Shown in pieces: positions 22,182-34,727 of a stretch of 64,000 nt of DNA (within the stretch, counting starts at the first letter, position 1; each line of letters starts with the position of its first letter). The position numbers were made by a program, and so were the translations under genes. The DNA comes from Lycium barbarum (lineage: Eukaryota; Streptophyta; Magnoliopsida; Solanales; Solanaceae), in NCBI RefSeq assembly GCF_019175385.1, contig NC_083338.1, forward strand, positions 93,517,777 to 93,581,776, in the 5' to 3' direction. The notes beneath the pieces are model-generated. The model was not told the DNA's origin. It ran no database searches and worked only from the letters and a program-made list of their open reading frames with translations.

Positions 22182-25100
22182 CATTCGTCCTCGAATGTTG
22201 AGGTAGGGTTGGCTTCGAAGTAGATGTCGATATTCTTACCTGTATTTGCCCGTATCTACTTTACTTATTTGCAGTCTTACTTGCTCGTTAAAAACTGAAC
22301 TTACCTGAATTATGCAATCTATTCTTCTTCCTTTGTGGTCAAAGTGTATGCCTGAACTCAAGGTCATCCCTTTTTCTTATTATTCATTTGTACACTAACT
22401 CTTTATACTTTATCGCTTTCATCGTCTCTTCAGTCTTCGTTGTTTACATTCTTGTATGCCCCTTTTCATGTCGTGCTTACCACATACTTTTATCTAGTTC
22501 GATCTCATTTTCTTTTTATTCAGAAATTCTTGTTCTCTTCAATCTCCACGTATCTTTCTACAAGTATCCCAAGCCTTTATCTCTTTGGAGTTGACTTATT
22601 CTTATTCTTACTTCCTTAAAGATAAGTTCAAGACTGGTCATATCCAGTGTCCTCTGCGTTCTATAGCGGCCGAATTAACCCTTGCGGTACCTTATTTTTC
22701 AACTAGTTTAACACTAAAATGTCTCGCTTAATTTCTCTTTCCTCCAATTAGACTTCCGGCACCTGGCTAGTTAACGGTAATTTTTGCACTTATGTCAAAA
22801 ACATCTCAAACATCTTCTTTAACGATTTATTTCCTTCAGTTTACTCTTAAAGTTTCTGATCCTTATTTTGGCTAATAACTTAGGGGTGAATTCAGAAGTT
22901 TGTCGAGAAATAACCAAGATTCTTAATCATGCGGCGAATTCAAATCTTTTCATTCTTGCTTTTGTCTGTAACCTCCATTTGTCCCTTTTCCAATAAGATC
23001 CATCATATTGCTTGCTCCATGAGGTTTCATTGACACCCGATGGATCTAATCAAACGTGATATCCCTTGATCATTTCCTTTGGATTTCTCCTTTTACCTTT
23101 AACCTTTGCCGAGTATTGCTTAATAAGTCTTTCCCGTAGTTTGAGGCAATTGTCTGTCATTTCGATTTATCAATCAAGCGAATCTCTTAATTCTTTAAAT
23201 GTCCATCTCCTTTAGTTATATCCTTGAATCCTTTTCCTATGGTCTTGTCTTCACGACTTCATCTTCCGTTGACTTAGTTCTTCCTATTTCGCAGCCCTCT
23301 ATTTTTCTGCTAATTGGCAACTTTCTTATTTAGCTGCAGCGCTTTTCGTTGCTTGCTTCTCTAGTGATACTTTATATTCATATCATTTCATCTTCTTTTT
23401 AATACTTTTGTCGTACTTCTTAATTCCTTACAATGCCATCATAATTCCGCCAATGGTAGCGCCCAGATGGCTTGCAATAGCACTTCCTTGCTAATGACAG
23501 ATCACTCTTATTAACTACCTTACCTCAGATTACTCATCCAAGGCGTCGAAAATACCATAGCTAAGGGATTTATATTCAAATGAGACTCAATTCGACCCAT
23601 ACAACAATCCTCAGCACCATTCTTATACTCTTGTATATAGTATTTTCTTATCATCATTGTTATCCCTCAGGACACAAGGGTATACTTACGACATACTATT
23701 CCACTATTCAAATTTTTTTTTTTCAAATCCTTGTATGAATCTTTCCTCCAACTTCTTCTCCTCTTATCTGAACGTCATTACAAAATAACTCATAAGTAGG
23801 AGGCTAATAGAGAGTTAACAAGATTCCATTCTTCGTCAAATATTTATTGTCGTTTCCACACTATTTTACTAGTCATTTCGTCCGGACGATCATTTATATG
23901 GTCCTTATGACATATACTCCCACGATTTGATACATAAACGGTGACCTATGATTTCATGACGCAGGAGGTGTTTTCCAAATCTCAGGTAGTACTGCCATCG
24001 TGCTATCCATAGGCATATTGCCTTTCTTCCTTTTGACAAGCATTGAGATTCCTATAAATATTCCTCTTTTAAAACTCTCCTTTCTTCCAACGTCGCGATT
24101 TTTCTTTAGTAATCCCGTCTGTCCTGATACTTATCCTTGGTTACTCGTAGGCGTTTCTCACCTCCTCCGTTACCTTTTTGGAGTATGCCTGCTGCATATT
24201 TACTTGCAACAAAATTTCTCCGGTACGAGTGATTCGAATCATAGCCCGGGACACAACGTATTGCTTGACAAAACTTATTTCCTTGATTCTTATAAACCTT
24301 TATTATCTTGTCATGCCTCCTTTCCCATGTCTGTTTCATAATATCTTGAATTTAGTCCAATTCCACTTTTCTTTTTTTCGAGTTGACTTCCCCTTTCATC
24401 ATGCTTGCTATCAGTCCTGCCATTGCAAAACCTCTCTAGTCGTTTCCTCACTGTACTTTACTTACTTTGTATTGTAGTTCTTGCTACGTTCTCATTACAT
24501 CCCAATCATAATCAACTTTATAGAGTACCATTTCTTGATCTCATTCGTAACACTGCTTATAAAATAGAATAAAGCTCGTGGAGTAAGCTTACTTAACCGG
24601 TAACTCTTTCTAATTGACCCTATTACACTTACCAAGTTATTCACATTCAGTACAAACCTTAGTATTCTATGCCCCTGTCCCCGTCACGCTGTTACTTCAT
24701 TTTACTAGTAGACTCGTCGTATTTCCCTTGTAGTTATCCATCCCAATCAATCCTTTATTTATCTTTTTGATGCCACGGCCAAGTTTGTCTTCTCCTCCAT
24801 GCACGTTTCTTACATTTCATTCTTCTCCTCTCGGTCTTTACGGAAGTTCTTGCCTCGTATCACTAATTTTCTAATCAATTGTGTCAACTCACCATCCTCG
24901 TTCTTTCCTCAATGAGTAATCGGTTTCCTACCGTCATTTAGTTAAAGTATCCTTCTTACTCCCATGGTTAGAGATTTCCAGTTACTCTGCTCCTAAATGC
25001 TCTCCTCTTCCTTCGACCAACCCATTAGTATACCTTTTCTACTTTCATCCTTAACCTTCCTTGGGTCTATTCCTCCTCGAGCACCTTTCTTCTCTTGTTA

Positions 25101-27015
25101 TTTGTAGTATTGGCTCTGAAGTTCGTGAAATGTCCCTTTAAACGTGCAAATATGTTCTATTCTTAAGTCATCCTTTTGGAGAACTTCTCTATGTCCGAGG
25201 CGACCGTGTTAATTTGACCACACACTTATCCCTTCATATACCTTTCAAGGGTTGGAAATCTCTTGAAATCATCGCACGGTCTAACCATTCCTTCTCTTAC
25301 TTCTCATTCCTCGTCATGGTCACTGTCCTCTTAATCCCACTTATTGAAATTCGTTCTCTGCTACCACACATTCCTCTTTATGTTCCATACTACCACACTT
25401 TAATCCTTTTTTTTACACGCCTACCTTCAAATTTTTACCCGGATGGCCTCCTGTCTCGTGCTTTGCCTGTCGTCTCTCTTGGAGGCCTTACTCACTCATA
25501 TTTCTTACCTTTTCACTTTTTCCGACATTTTGATCTCCTTACCTTTCATTTATTCACTTTCTTTCTTTTCAAATTTTCTTTACCTTAGGACTTTGCAGTT
25601 CTAGCTTGTGAAGACGATAACATCAGCCTACCTGTTAACGTTCTTTTGTCGCTTGAACTTTATCACCCGGTTCGACCAATGCCTTCAATGTACCGCAACG
25701 CCGGTGGCTGGGATACATATACCCGCTGATATAGCCATGTATAGGATATCATACGCATTCATATATATATATATATACACATTTTCTAACGCCCCGCGTA
25801 CAAGGTATTTCCAAACGCTATTCAAACTTACCTGATTCTAGAGCTGTGGTGTACCTTCTTTCTCTTCACCGGTCTAGTCCGCCTCGTCTTACGCGACCTC
25901 TTTAAGGTTTCTAACCGCTCCACATACTCTAACTTCCTTGAGGCTATTCTAGCTTCTCATTTATCTCTTATGTCTGAACTTATAGAACTTTTAGTACACT
26001 TCCCAGGGGGTCACCCATCCTAAGATTTCTCTCACCCCAGCACGCTTAACCTTAAAACTCTGATGAAATCTGATGCGTTAATGCTGGTATAATCGCATCC
26101 ACCTCACCGCATGGCCTTCAGTACATAATCTAATGTAAGTTAAAGTCTTGACAGATTCCAAAACTTTCTCGTAGCGCATCTCTCTCCGAATTAGAGAGCG
26201 TCTCTTGCTCTTCCGATTTCACAATTACTTTTTTTTGCCCTTTTTAGTGCTCAATATTCATCTTTCGTCTGTATACATGATTACTTTCTGTCTTAAACTT
26301 CCAGATTTCCAATGGTAGCGAGCACATCTTGGTCGCTGTTACTTATAAATGCTCGGTTATCGGCCTCTTTGGGTTTCCGCTCGTCTCTATTGAATAACAA
26401 TCTATAGCAAATGCACATACATACAAAATTCCAATAAGGGTTTATATATCATACCTCGAGGTGTACCTGATCCTTTAGCGATCTGCCCTGTTATATCTTC
26501 TTGTTTACCTTCCCCTTTGATTCTTCAGCTTTACACCTCAACCATACATGCAATACTCTTATCTTACCCGACATATATCCTTCGTGCCATTGCTTACCGT
26601 TGTCTTAATTCATTCAATTTTCCAGTTCACAAATTTATGACTGAACTCATCATCAAGATATTCATTTAATCAATTCCTCTACTTGTGCTTACACTGACTT
26701 ACTTCTATGTCAATCGATCCATTATCATATATATATACATATTCTGATAACGTAGCCTCAACGAAGAGACTTACCTCTGCGACTTCCCATATCATCACCC
26801 ACTTTCTCCCGTCGATACTGCGCTTCTGCTAAGATCAAAGGTTAGTATAAGGAATCTCATTTCCTATGACTTGGCTCTATCGTACGATCTTTGATGTGAA
26901 AGAACAGTAACCACCCTAGATGCCCCGTAGCCTCCTGTTTATAAATGTGGCGCGCTTCACACCATAAACAGGACTCTACTGGACACGACTTTGCAGACAA
27001 CCCCTAGGACGAACT
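22182..27015 (-). other. LARD internal region, non-coding
   Basis: No frame longer than about 125 codons exists and none carries gag, protease, RT, RNase H or integrase motifs. The plus strand is pyrimidine-rich, so the presumed transcript is purine-rich. Notable contents are the 5S rRNA-like stretch at 25998-26100, a short (AT)n run at about 25760 and a leader (26750-27015) homologous to 57706-57960. A CCTCGAATG phrase next to the polypurine tract is also found by the polypurine tract of the chromovirus (about 36985), a sign of common ancestry. Confidence 0.8.
25998..26100 (-). other. 5S rRNA-derived sequence inside the LARD
   Basis: Read on the minus strand from 26100, this aligns without gaps to about the first 103 nt of plant 5S rRNA as I know it: GGATGCGATTATACCAGCAT at the start, GTTAAGCGTGCTGGGGTGAG in the A-box area and GGATGGGTGACCCCCTGGGA in the C-box area. 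I count about 82 of 103 positions identical. Mismatches are mostly C-to-T and cluster between the boxes (nucleotides 43-50 and 71-79). The last 17 nt or so of 5S rRNA are missing. It has the same orientation as the element transcript. It is not a functional 5S gene; retention of the internal promoter is inference. Confidence 0.9.
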
Positions 27016-27027
27016 GCTCTGATACCA
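27016..27027 (-). other. Primer-binding site, initiator Met tRNA
   Basis: The minus strand reads TGGTATCAGAGC, the standard initiator-Met primer site of Ty3/gypsy chromoviruses, three bases from the LTR end at 27031. Confidence 0.93.
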
Positions 27028-27030
27028 CTT

Positions 27031-29838
27031 TGTCACACCCTAATCCTGATAGGGTGTGATGGGCACCCGACCCCTTACCCGGAGCCGAGCAAACCCCGCC
27101 GGTTCTCGTTATGTTCATAATCTCACTGGACTCTTAAATCATGAAATAAAATACATAATGAGATCTCTTTTCAAAACATTCCTTTCATCATTCTCAAATC
27201 AAGTAAAATTTGTAATCATATAGAACTTGTAACATAAAGCGTAATGGCACGTCGGCTTGCAGAACCGCTTACAAGACTGACATCCTATACACGTGACTCT
27301 GTCTGCAACGTCTCTAACATCAATCAAGATACCATAGTCATGAATACTCCGACTCGGCAACACTCCAGAAGGAAATGGAGCTCGCTAATCCAGCTGGTCA
27401 TCTCCTAGTAATATCCTCTACTCATCTGTAAACCTGCTTGGCATGAAACGCAGCCCTCGAAGAATGGGGGTCAGTACGGAATATGTACTGAGCATGTAAG
27501 GCATGAAATACAGTTAGGTAGATCATAACTGAAATAGAGATTCCAGGAGACAAATATGTTAATCAAGAAATCACTGTACATGTGCCTTACGAAACCAAAT
27601 CATACATATCATTATCATATACCGTACCCGGCCCATTATGGAACTCGGTGCCATAATCATATCATCATATCATCATATACATATATATACCGTACCCGGC
27701 CCTCTAGTGAAGGACTCAGTGAATAAAGTCATCATATGCCATCATATCATCATATACATATACCGTACCCGGCCCTCTAGTAAGGGACTCGGTGAATAAA
27801 GTCGTGTACACGTATGTCGTACCCGGCCCATCATGAGACTCCGTGTCATAATCATATATCACATCATCATAACATCATGTACCGTACCTGGCCCTTTAGT
27901 AAGGGACTCGGTGAATAATGCAGTGACACTGTGTACGATAACATACCCGGCCCGGGACTCGGTGAAAGATGTAACAACGGTATGTACAAGCAGAGTAGTG
28001 AGAAACCATATGCATATAAATCAATTTTTTTAGGACTCAACAGATAAGTCCACTAATCGACACTTGAAGGATCAAACACGTTTCGAGTCAATCCGAGTTA
28101 GCACAAGAAAGTTATGGACATTATTCATTTCAGAAACTTTTATGAACGTTTCAGAGCAATCCGAGACCGCCTATGGAAGTTAGGAACATCGTAAGCTTTG
28201 GAATTTACAGAATTAAAATCATCATCATCATAATCGTCATAGAAACATTCTCATCTTTAACATCGTCATTCATATTGTAAAAATATGCCCGTTGTTGTCA
28301 TAAAAGCTTATAGAATCATAATAATATTCTTATTTTTGACATCATCGTTGTCATTGAAAAACATATCCATCGTCATTACCATAAGAGCTCACATAATCAC
28401 AACCTTTGGTTTGGAAAGTACGGATATTTTGAAAACATTTATGGGTTAACAAGAAAGAAATCATGCCTCGGAATTAAAGAATAGAGTTACCCCAAGATGC
28501 GTGTCATACCTTACTTAGCTCTAGGACATGCCAAAGAAAGAAAGAGTAAGCCTTACATACCTGTTTGAATTCTTATTAGCTACGCTTATTCGTCCAAGCT
28601 CGCAAGTCTACATTTAAGAGGATTTACACAATCATTAGACCCACTATTACACGTTCGTCTTAGTCCTTCAAATAAATTCATTTATAATCTGCCAAAATTT
28701 CGGCAGCATCTCCCCTGTTTCTATGCCTAGCCGAAATTCCAATTCAATAACCAACAACATCAACAACAATACCAATAGTATTAACATAATTTCCAATACC
28801 GACGTATGCCATAAAACAGCCCGCACACTGTTTTCTAAATTTCTCAACCAACCAAATTTGCGATATAATTATTTAATAATTTTATTTCCGTAAAGGAGTC
28901 GAAATTCATATGAACAGCATCAATAACAACATTCTCCGCATTTTACAAGTTAAATACATTTATTTTCATCCAACATTCTTTTCAAATCTCATTCCATAAT
29001 TCACAACACCAACAATCGAATTTATCAGGCTATTTTCTCCGTTCTAATCCGTTAAAACTCTAAATAAACTCGTTAACAATGAAAAGGAACCTTATTCATA
29101 CCTTAAGCATGCAGCCACCACGTTATCACCCTTCTCCTTGGTTGAGTTTTAGCTCAAATTGAAGACAACGCAGCGTACAACACTTTTCTCTTCATGGGCT
29201 TCGGAATTCGGGGCTCAGATTTTGGTCAAAATTTGTTTTTCTTCTCTCCAAGGCTCTTCTCTCTCTCTTTCCAGAATTTTCTGGTGTTCTTGGTCTGAAA
29301 AATGAGGAGAAAGGGCCGAAATTTCACTTAAATAGGCATGGGTCATGGGCCTAACCCGGTTGGGCTCGGATTGGGCCTAGCCCACTGACCTTTCTGCCTT
29401 AAAACGTCCGTATCTCCTTATCCCGATGTCACCTATGGACCCACGACCAATGGTTGGAAATATAATTCAATTATCTACAACTTTCATTCTGGGAGTTTCC
29501 CCAAATTCCCAAATACTGATGGGGTTATGGCCTCCCGAAGCCAGATCACCCAACAGCATAACTTAAAAATATTTATTTGGAGGGTTTCCACTTTGATTTG
29601 GCTCAAGGGTCCTTCTTGAGTTGTGCTTAACTTCACATATGTGATTCATATAACTTTTCACATGTCCCAAAAAAAATCTCGACGTGTAGGCCCCACCTCA
29701 GCTTACGAATAATCCGACGTACAAAAATACGAAATATAATACCATCAACGTGAGTTTGAATTATGTTAGTGACAACATGATTGTCAATTTTGAGGAAGCA
29801 CGTGTCACGCTAATGCTCTGAAAACGCGGGGTATAACA
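27031..29838 (-). repeat. LARD 5' LTR (2808 bp)
   Basis: It begins TGTCACACCC and ends GCGGGGTATAACA on the plus strand and is colinear with the left LTR apart from about 222 bp (28494-28715) absent there. It carries the CCCGGCC...CTCGGTG modules at 27620-27966 and the shared hairpin at 27472-27490. As the 5' LTR it would hold the active promoter. No TATA box could be assigned with confidence. Confidence 0.93.
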
Positions 29839-29843
29839 CATCA

Positions 29844-31430
29844 TCTCCAAATTCTTTATAGATTTAGAGAAATTCACTATTAAAGTATGACAAAACCACA
29901 ATTCAGAACTTCTGAATTTCCTCCAAATGCGCCGAAACTCACTCGAAACCTTCCGAAGACAAATCAAATGTTCATTTCAGTGATAAACCACACTACGAAC
30001 CTGCTCGGGCACTAAAAACACCGAACCGGGATCATCTTGACCCGATGTTGATTGTGGTCAACTCTAATTCCTTTACTTAACTATTTTTTCAACCAAAGGT
30101 CCAAATCACATCTGAGCCCCGGGGATCCACACCAACTACTCGACTAAGCCATAAATCACGTTTCGAATCTCATGGAATCGACGAAACTCTAACTCGACTT
30201 CGTTAACCTTTGACGTTGACTTTGGTCAAACCTTTTTGGATTTCTTTAACTTAAGTAATTCCAAATTTAGATTTTCTTCTCCGATACTCACCCATTTTTC
30301 TTGTGAACCGCGTCACCTATCCTCGCAAGTCAAGAATACTATTTAAAGCTACGAGAAAGATATTTTAGAAAAAAAGAGTCCAAAAGCTCAAAACGACCTA
30401 GAAGCTCATTACATTAAGTTTTTTGTTCCTCCCCCCAATCTATGTGTGCAAATTTTCTTACACATGATCTTACATTGAGAGACACTTTTTCATCTATTCG
30501 AAACCATATAGTAAAATACTCTAGTAGTGGATTGACTATCTTTTTCTAAATCAACTCGGTCGAGGGAAAACACCTCATCTAAATCTAAGTTCATTTCAGC
30601 ATCTTCGTCTCCACAATATCAAGTGTTATAGTATATGAAAATTTTTAGATAGTCAAGAAAATGAGAACGAGAATTAAAGATTATGGCATCTAAATGCACA
30701 TAAAATATATAATATCTATATATATAATTAATTAATATAAAGAATGTCATGAATGCATATAATTATTGAAAATTTACAAGAATTGGGCTGGTTGAATTTG
30801 AAATCTTGAAACTTGAATCATAACCTCTAAAATCCTAAATCATTAGTTAGTAGGTTATAAAGTGAAACTTGAGAATTTCTACTCTACTATGCAGTTCGGT
30901 CCAACCCGGAATGATATATTTCTTAGTGGGTTGATTATTACCCAATACCATGGCCGAGGTTGTAAATATAGTTGGACAACCAATTCCATTATCATGTTTT
31001 AGTTCATAGCATAAAATATAAGATAAAATCATAAAAGTTTTATGTAGCATTCTATCTGGTCGCCCTATTTAACTCGTACCCAATTAAGTTTTAGTTAAAT
31101 TTAGCCCTTAAAGGGAATTTTTTATTAATGAACACAAAAAAAGAAATGATACAAAATTGTCCATGTTAAAAAAACTAAAGAATAGGAAAGGAAAGTAACA
31201 AATCAGCTGACATTTCAGGTGCTGCCCTATTTTCTCGCATTTTCTCACTCTCTTTATCAGAGCTTCTCTCTCTAGCTGTAGGTCTCTGCTGGTGCAAAAT
31301 GATGAATTAGCCGAAATTCATTGCCAAACTCGACTTCTAGATAAGCTTAAGCTGATTTACGCCAATAAACATTGATCTGTTCTTCCCCATCTGCTTCAAA
31401 TCTTCTAGGTAAGTTTCCTTCACTGTGACT
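29844..31430. other. Non-coding: older repeat remainder, then leader-like sequence
   Basis: 29844 to roughly 30640 continues the repeat interrupted at 19562. 30640-31190 is AT-rich and unclassified. 31220-31410 has CT-rich stretches (TTCTCACTCTCTTTATC, AGCTTCTCTCTCTAGC) and then CTTCTAGGTAAGTTTCC, which resembles a 5' untranslated exon with a splice donor on the plus strand. No following exon is recognisable. Confidence 0.4.
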
Positions 31431-31879
31431 GCTACAAATTTACTTCACAAATTTGAAATTTGTTTGAAATCTGCTCTAATTTTGTCATGCATGTGATGAA
31501 TCAATCCTTTATGTTCTTGTCTCATAACGAATCGAGATCTTGGTATGTTATTACAAGCATCCAAGGATTCTCTGGATGAAATCTGACTTCCACCTGTGAA
31601 AATTAGCTGAAACCACAAAAGACAAAGTGTAAAAACATCTAGGTATGTTGTCTTTCCTTTCTCCAGTGAACTTTTGAAAATGATGGTCATTGATGTTGTT
31701 GATTTGTCCTTCTGAGAGCATACTCTAAAGTATCTCGTACCTATGTTACCATGTTTGTGTGAAAGAATGTGTTTCTTGTAGTTCCTGTCCTCTGAATTCC
31801 TTTGTGTCCTGTAATACTGACTACTCTCTGTGAAATCTTCCATTCCTATATCAATTCTTGGTTGCAATCCTTAGGTAAG

Positions 31880-32411
31880 GAATTTGAGACTTGTCACTGT
31901 TTAAAATTCTCCTTTTGTTCACCTCTAACTCTTGAAAATCTTGGCATTGAAAGGATCCTTTATCAAGGGCCTAATTTGCCAAAGCATCTGCAAGTTGATT
32001 ATCTTCCCTCAATATGTGTGTGAACTTGACCTCCATGCTTTTACTGATTTCCTATATCTCCTCAACCCATTTTGCAATGTTCCATGGTGGTTTCCATCCC
32101 TCTAAAAGTATTCTCTACACTATTTGTGAATCATTATGTATTATGATGTGATCTAACTGCTTAGTTCTGCAAAACTTCATGGATTCAATGATAGCCACTA
32201 TTTCTGCCTTAGTGTTGGTGTTAATTCCTATATCTTCTGCTTGAGCATCAATAATTTTCGTCTAAACTTCTCAGGTAAATTTCATAGGGACTTCCACCTG
32301 GATTCCCTCTCGAGGCTCCATCAGTGTTACATATTATCCATCTTGATGGTGGAAATTCCCATATCGTTTTTGTGATCTTCAACTGAGCTCTTCCTCTTTC
32401 TAATATTTGGA
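31880..32411 (-). pseudogene. LINE RNase H domain, degenerate
   Basis: The segments WIICNTDGASRGNPGG, TNTKAEIVAIIESMKFC, IHNDSQIV and ILREDNQLADALANLA give the four acidic positions of plant LINE RNase H (D, E, D, D). Stops and frameshifts lie between them. This domain ends ORF2 of many plant L1 elements. Confidence 0.85.
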
Positions 32412-32918
32412 TCAAAGCATCCCATATATTAGGCACCTGTCTAATGTTATAGGTTTCTGATCATAACCAATTTTCGTATTGTTGCAAAGACCTGATAGAT
32501 TACTCTTCCAATTGATCTTTTTTCCCATGCTTGATGACATTGCTCCTCTTCTATAATTCCCAAATATTATAGCAGAGACTGCCTGAAATATTTGTTTTAT
32601 CTTCCCTGCTACAAGTGTATGACACCAATTTATTATCTTTTGTTGTAATGGTAATCCCTCCATATTAAGACATGTAAAAGAAGAAAAGTAGGACCAAGTC
32701 CTGCTAGCTGAAAAAGAGGTGGTAAACAAATGTTGGGTTGTCTTCTCCATAGGATTTGAACAACACCAGCATCTGGATACCATGTTGTAATGCATCCTTT
32801 TTAAGACATCATCCAATGGCACTTTATACTTCCAACAACTCCATAGAAAAAATGATATCTTAAAGGGAAATCCTTTCATCCACATGTACTTATAGGCCTC
32901 CATCTGTTGCCCTCTCAA
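32412..32918 (-). pseudogene. LINE reverse transcriptase zinc-binding region
   Basis: An open stretch of 168 codons includes WMKGFPFKISFFLWSCW, VPLDDVLKRM and SRCWCCSNPMEKTTQHLF, the pattern of the zf-RVT domain (W.......P.K...FLW, then C..C.....E...HLF) found C-terminal to RT in plant LINEs. It is followed by a WCHTLVAGKIKQIFQAV segment. Confidence 0.88.
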
Positions 32919-34727
32919 TCTGATATACTCACAAGCTTACTTGATTGAAAACTCTCCCTTCATGTCTAGTATCCACCATGGCATGTCCAGTCCTTTGTCC
33001 TCTCGAGATGGATTGATAGTATTTAGCACATGCTGAGCAATATCTTCAGGTAATATGATAGTCAATCTGGCAACATTCCATTGCCCTTCTTCAGCTAGGT
33101 CACATATATTTTGAACATTATCATTATATCCACCTTCAGAAATTGCATAGTATAAAGCATCTATTCATGTCCAGTTGTCAAACCAGAACTAAGAATTACC
33201 TATTCATGTTTGCCACCATATTTGATGTCAAACCAAATTCCTAGCCTGTAACAATTTCTTCCATGTTTGAGACCCACACTTCCATTGCACCACTACGACA
33301 TTCTCTTTTTTGCAATATTTGCCACTCATAAAGGCACTCCATAAGGAAGGTTTTGTCCTAAAACTCCACCACAATTAACAAAACAAAGCCATAGACACAT
33401 CATGTAATGCATGAACCCTAGCCCTCCCCCCCCCCCCCTCACCTTCATTCATTAGAACACATAAATGAGGCCAAGAAGCCCAATGTCTACTTTTTCCTCC
33501 AATTGTGTTACTCCAAAATAATTGAGCAAAAATCTTTTGCATTTGCCTGATAACACCTTCTGGTGGATTTTTGCAGACAGTAAATGTATTGGCATGCTAT
33601 GTAGCTCATGCTTAATAAGAACAACTTTACCCCCAATTGGCAAAAGTTTGCCCTTCCAGCTCTGCAATCTGTTCATTATCTTCATCAGAATATTATTGAA
33701 AAACTCCTTTTTTTTCTTCTGTTATGATATATTGGATAGCTCAGATAAATGAAAGGAAATTCCTTTCTGCCAATTCCTGTAGCAATTTTAACTGTAATAC
33801 TTACATCTCCTAGGACATTCTTTTGCACGTATATTGAACTCTTCTCCTTGATTATCTTCTGGCCCGATAATTTCTTATACTTCCTCAAAATCTCCATGAT
33901 TAATTATAGAGATAAAACTTCTGTTGAGGAGAAAATACTCATATCATCAGCGTAAGCTAGATGATTCACTTTAGGACTCCACTTAGGCATTCTAACCCTC
34001 TGAACTATGGAACCTGATGTAGGGCATTGAGGTTCCTTGTCCACACTTCAGCAGTCAAAATGAACAAAATAGGAGACAATGGTATCCTTGTTTTACACCC
34101 CTAGAGGATTGGAAAAATCCTTGTTGTTGTTCATTTATTAGCACTGAGTACCAGTTGTTGCTAACAATTCTAAACACCATATCTGTCAATCTTTCTGACA
34201 ACCCTAGCTTCCTCAATACCTTAGTAAAAAATAACCAAGATACCCTGTCATATGCTTTAGCCATGTCTAGTTTCATAACTACATTGGTTATCTTGGTTCT
34301 CATTCTGATTTCTAATATGATCTCTTGAGTGAGAAAAACATTTTCAACTATACTTCTCCCTTTCACAAAACCAGCCTGGTTTAGTGAAATAGTATCAGCT
34401 AATCCCTCGACTAGACTTTCATGAATCAATCTTGAAAAGATTTTGTTGACAAAATTACTTAAATTAATTGGTCTCATATCTGAAAATGTACTGATTACAT
34501 CCTTCTTAGGCAATAAACCAAATTAGTATGAGTAATAAACATTGGTAGTTCAACACCACAAAGAAAGGCTTTAACCATATTAGTAATATCCTAAGTTATG
34601 ATTTCCCAACACGTTTGATACATCAAAAGTGAAACCATCAGGTCCTGCACTTTCTCCATTTAGGATGAAAACTACTCTCCACACTTCTTCCTCGCTTGGT
34701 ATATCTTGTATTAAGATATTCTGCTCT
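32919..34727 (-). pseudogene. LINE reverse transcriptase, 3' part
   Basis: From 34513: DMRPINLSNFVNKIFSRLI, LNQAGFVKGRSIVENVFLTQ, KLDMAKAYDRVSW, GFFQSSRGVKQG, then the catalytic AYADD at about 33945, SGQKIIKEKSSIYV and WKGKLLPIGGKVVLIKHELH (33650). This is a clear non-LTR RT. Frameshifts fall near 34055, 33900 and 33685, and a C homopolymer lies at 33426-33440. The upstream half is across the chromovirus at 46934 and above. Confidence 0.93.

Larger units (their letters stand above)
19568..29838 (-). mobile_element. Non-autonomous LTR retrotransposon (LARD), complete, 10.3 kb
   Basis: A perfect five-base target duplication CATCA flanks the element (19563-19567 and 29839-29843). LTRs are 19568-22164 and 27031-29838. 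An initiator-Met primer site adjoins the right LTR and a polypurine tract the left one, so it is transcribed from the minus strand. The 4.87-kb internal region (22165-27030) has no gag or pol segment in any frame. A 5S rRNA-like stretch is at 25998-26100. Its leader matches the one after 57690. Over the first 444 bp the LTRs differ at 14 positions without gaps, so insertion was fairly recent. The Tekay-like ends suggest that a chromovirus supplies the proteins in trans; this is inference. Confidence 0.93.

Noticed and set aside
24000..25835. Open frames of 75-124 codons on the plus strand inside the LARD
   Set aside because: The plus strand there is pyrimidine-rich and gives Leu/Phe/Ser-rich frames by composition; the element is transcribed from the minus strand.
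25998..26100. A functional 5S rRNA gene
   Set aside because: About 20% of positions differ, the 3' end is missing and no terminator T-run follows on that strand; annotated as 5S-derived instead.
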